Shown here piece by piece: positions 4,933-5,106 of a DNA stretch of 5,106 bases. Numbering within the stretch: position 1 is the stretch's first letter; every line of letters begins with the position of its first letter. This DNA comes from an uncultured Thermomicrobiales bacterium. GTDB lineage: Bacteria > Chloroflexota > Chloroflexia > Thermomicrobiales > UBA6265. The translations under genes and the position numbers were made by a program. The DNA lies in assembly GCA_902806365.1 (NCBI GenBank), contig CADCWJ010000320.1, forward strand, positions 1 to 5,106, read 5' to 3'. The notes beneath the pieces were generated by a model, which made no database searches, was not told where the DNA came from, and saw only the letters and a list, made by a program, of their open reading frames with translations.

Positions 4933-4988
4933 GAAAGCCGGCGCCCTGGAGCCGGAGCGGATCGCCGTGCGGGCACGTGCCGGCTTTC
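4933..4988. repeat. 10-bp inverted repeat with 36-nt loop
   Basis: GAAAGCCGGC (4933-4942) is the exact reverse complement of 4979-4988. The loop contains a smaller hairpin, CGTGC/GCACG at 4966-4970 and 4973-4977. As RNA this would form a branched or stacked structure. If read on the + strand it is followed by CGCCGCCG, not a T tract, so terminator is unlikely. It may be a structured leader of the next gene. Confidence 0.4.
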
Positions 4989-5085
4989 CGCCGCCGTGCC
5001 TGGATGGGGTGCAATGGCGGCGCGGTTCTTCCCGTCCATGCGGGGCTGCAGAAACAAGCGATGCGCAGGATGTCGATCCGTACAC

Positions 5086-5106
5086 AGGAGAATGGCAGGT
5101 CATGGC
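5086..5106 (+). CDS. Possible start of the next gene, cut by the window edge
   Basis: AGGAG at 5086-5090 lies 11 nt before ATG 5102, and GCAGGT lies closer. Only one full codon is visible, so the product cannot be named. A second ATG at 5092 is too close to the AGGAG to use it well. The ATG at 5102 is in frame with the open stretch that follows the TAG at 4829-4831, so the coding region might begin earlier, for instance at ATG 4871. Confidence 0.2.

Larger units (their letters stand above)
4709..5101. other. Right-hand region without a confident gene
   Basis: About 390 nt hold no convincing coding sequence on either strand. GC content falls to about 50% over 4701-4800, which suggests a promoter or boundary region. 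Visible structure: a 7-bp hairpin at 4753-4770 (ACTTTCC, loop CTTT, GGAAAGT) just after a TTTTT run, a mini-ORF at 4802-4831, and a 10-bp inverted repeat at 4933-4988. One + strand frame is open from 4832 to the window edge. The minus-strand open frames over this stretch give compositionally odd proteins with no motif I recognise. Confidence 0.5.

Noticed and set aside
4687..5103. A 138-aa minus-strand open frame at the right edge
   Set aside because: The product is rich in Ser, Arg, Pro and Cys without any motif I recognise, and it spans the low-GC, hairpin-bearing intergenic stretch. I see no good ribosome-binding site for it.
1..5106. CRISPR arrays, tRNA or rRNA genes, insertion sequences
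   Set aside because: I found no spaced identical repeats, no cloverleaf or rRNA-like sequence, no transposase motif and no flanking terminal inverted repeats.

Overview
This is a high-GC bacterial window. All five supported protein-coding regions lie on the + strand. The threonine/proline/alanine linker after the signal peptide of the YceI-like protein (GTPAGTPAGTP) and the GC-rich codon use recall Thermomicrobia-type Chloroflexota. That placement is an inference from style, not a demonstrated affiliation.

Layout. Positions 1-215 hold no gene I can support. A promoter-like pair near 216-245 precedes a GNAT-family N-acetyltransferase (334-927, TTG start favoured), which is closed by a strong GC-rich hairpin (953-997). 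A control region follows: a perfect 16-bp palindrome (1047-1062), then two near-identical 11-bp direct repeats starting with TCACAG (1070-1091) and a weak third unit. The repeats have the geometry of OmpR/PhoB-family sites, and the unit resembles the TCACAGC repeat reported for mycobacterial PhoP. After a roughly 200-nt leader come a secreted YceI-family protein (1329-2078), a 70-aa single-pass membrane protein with an excellent ribosome-binding site (2158-2370), an OmpR/PhoB-type response regulator (2415-3182) and a HAMP-containing sensor histidine kinase (3226-4674). From 4675 to the right edge there is about 430 nt without a confident gene, but with several hairpins, a ten-codon mini-ORF and a possible start of the next gene at the edge.

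How the genes may work together. The best working model is an envelope-stress or signal-response cassette. The kinase senses something outside the membrane and phosphorylates the adjacent regulator. The regulator binds the repeats upstream of yceI and so controls yceI and possibly the whole cassette, including itself. The exported YceI protein, a family of lipocalin-like barrels that bind long isoprenoid-type lipids, would be an effector. The 70-aa membrane protein is unassigned and could be a modulator of the kinase. The kinase start appears tied to regulator translation through a 15-codon relay ORF overlapping both neighbours. The gene identities are well supported; the regulatory wiring is inference.
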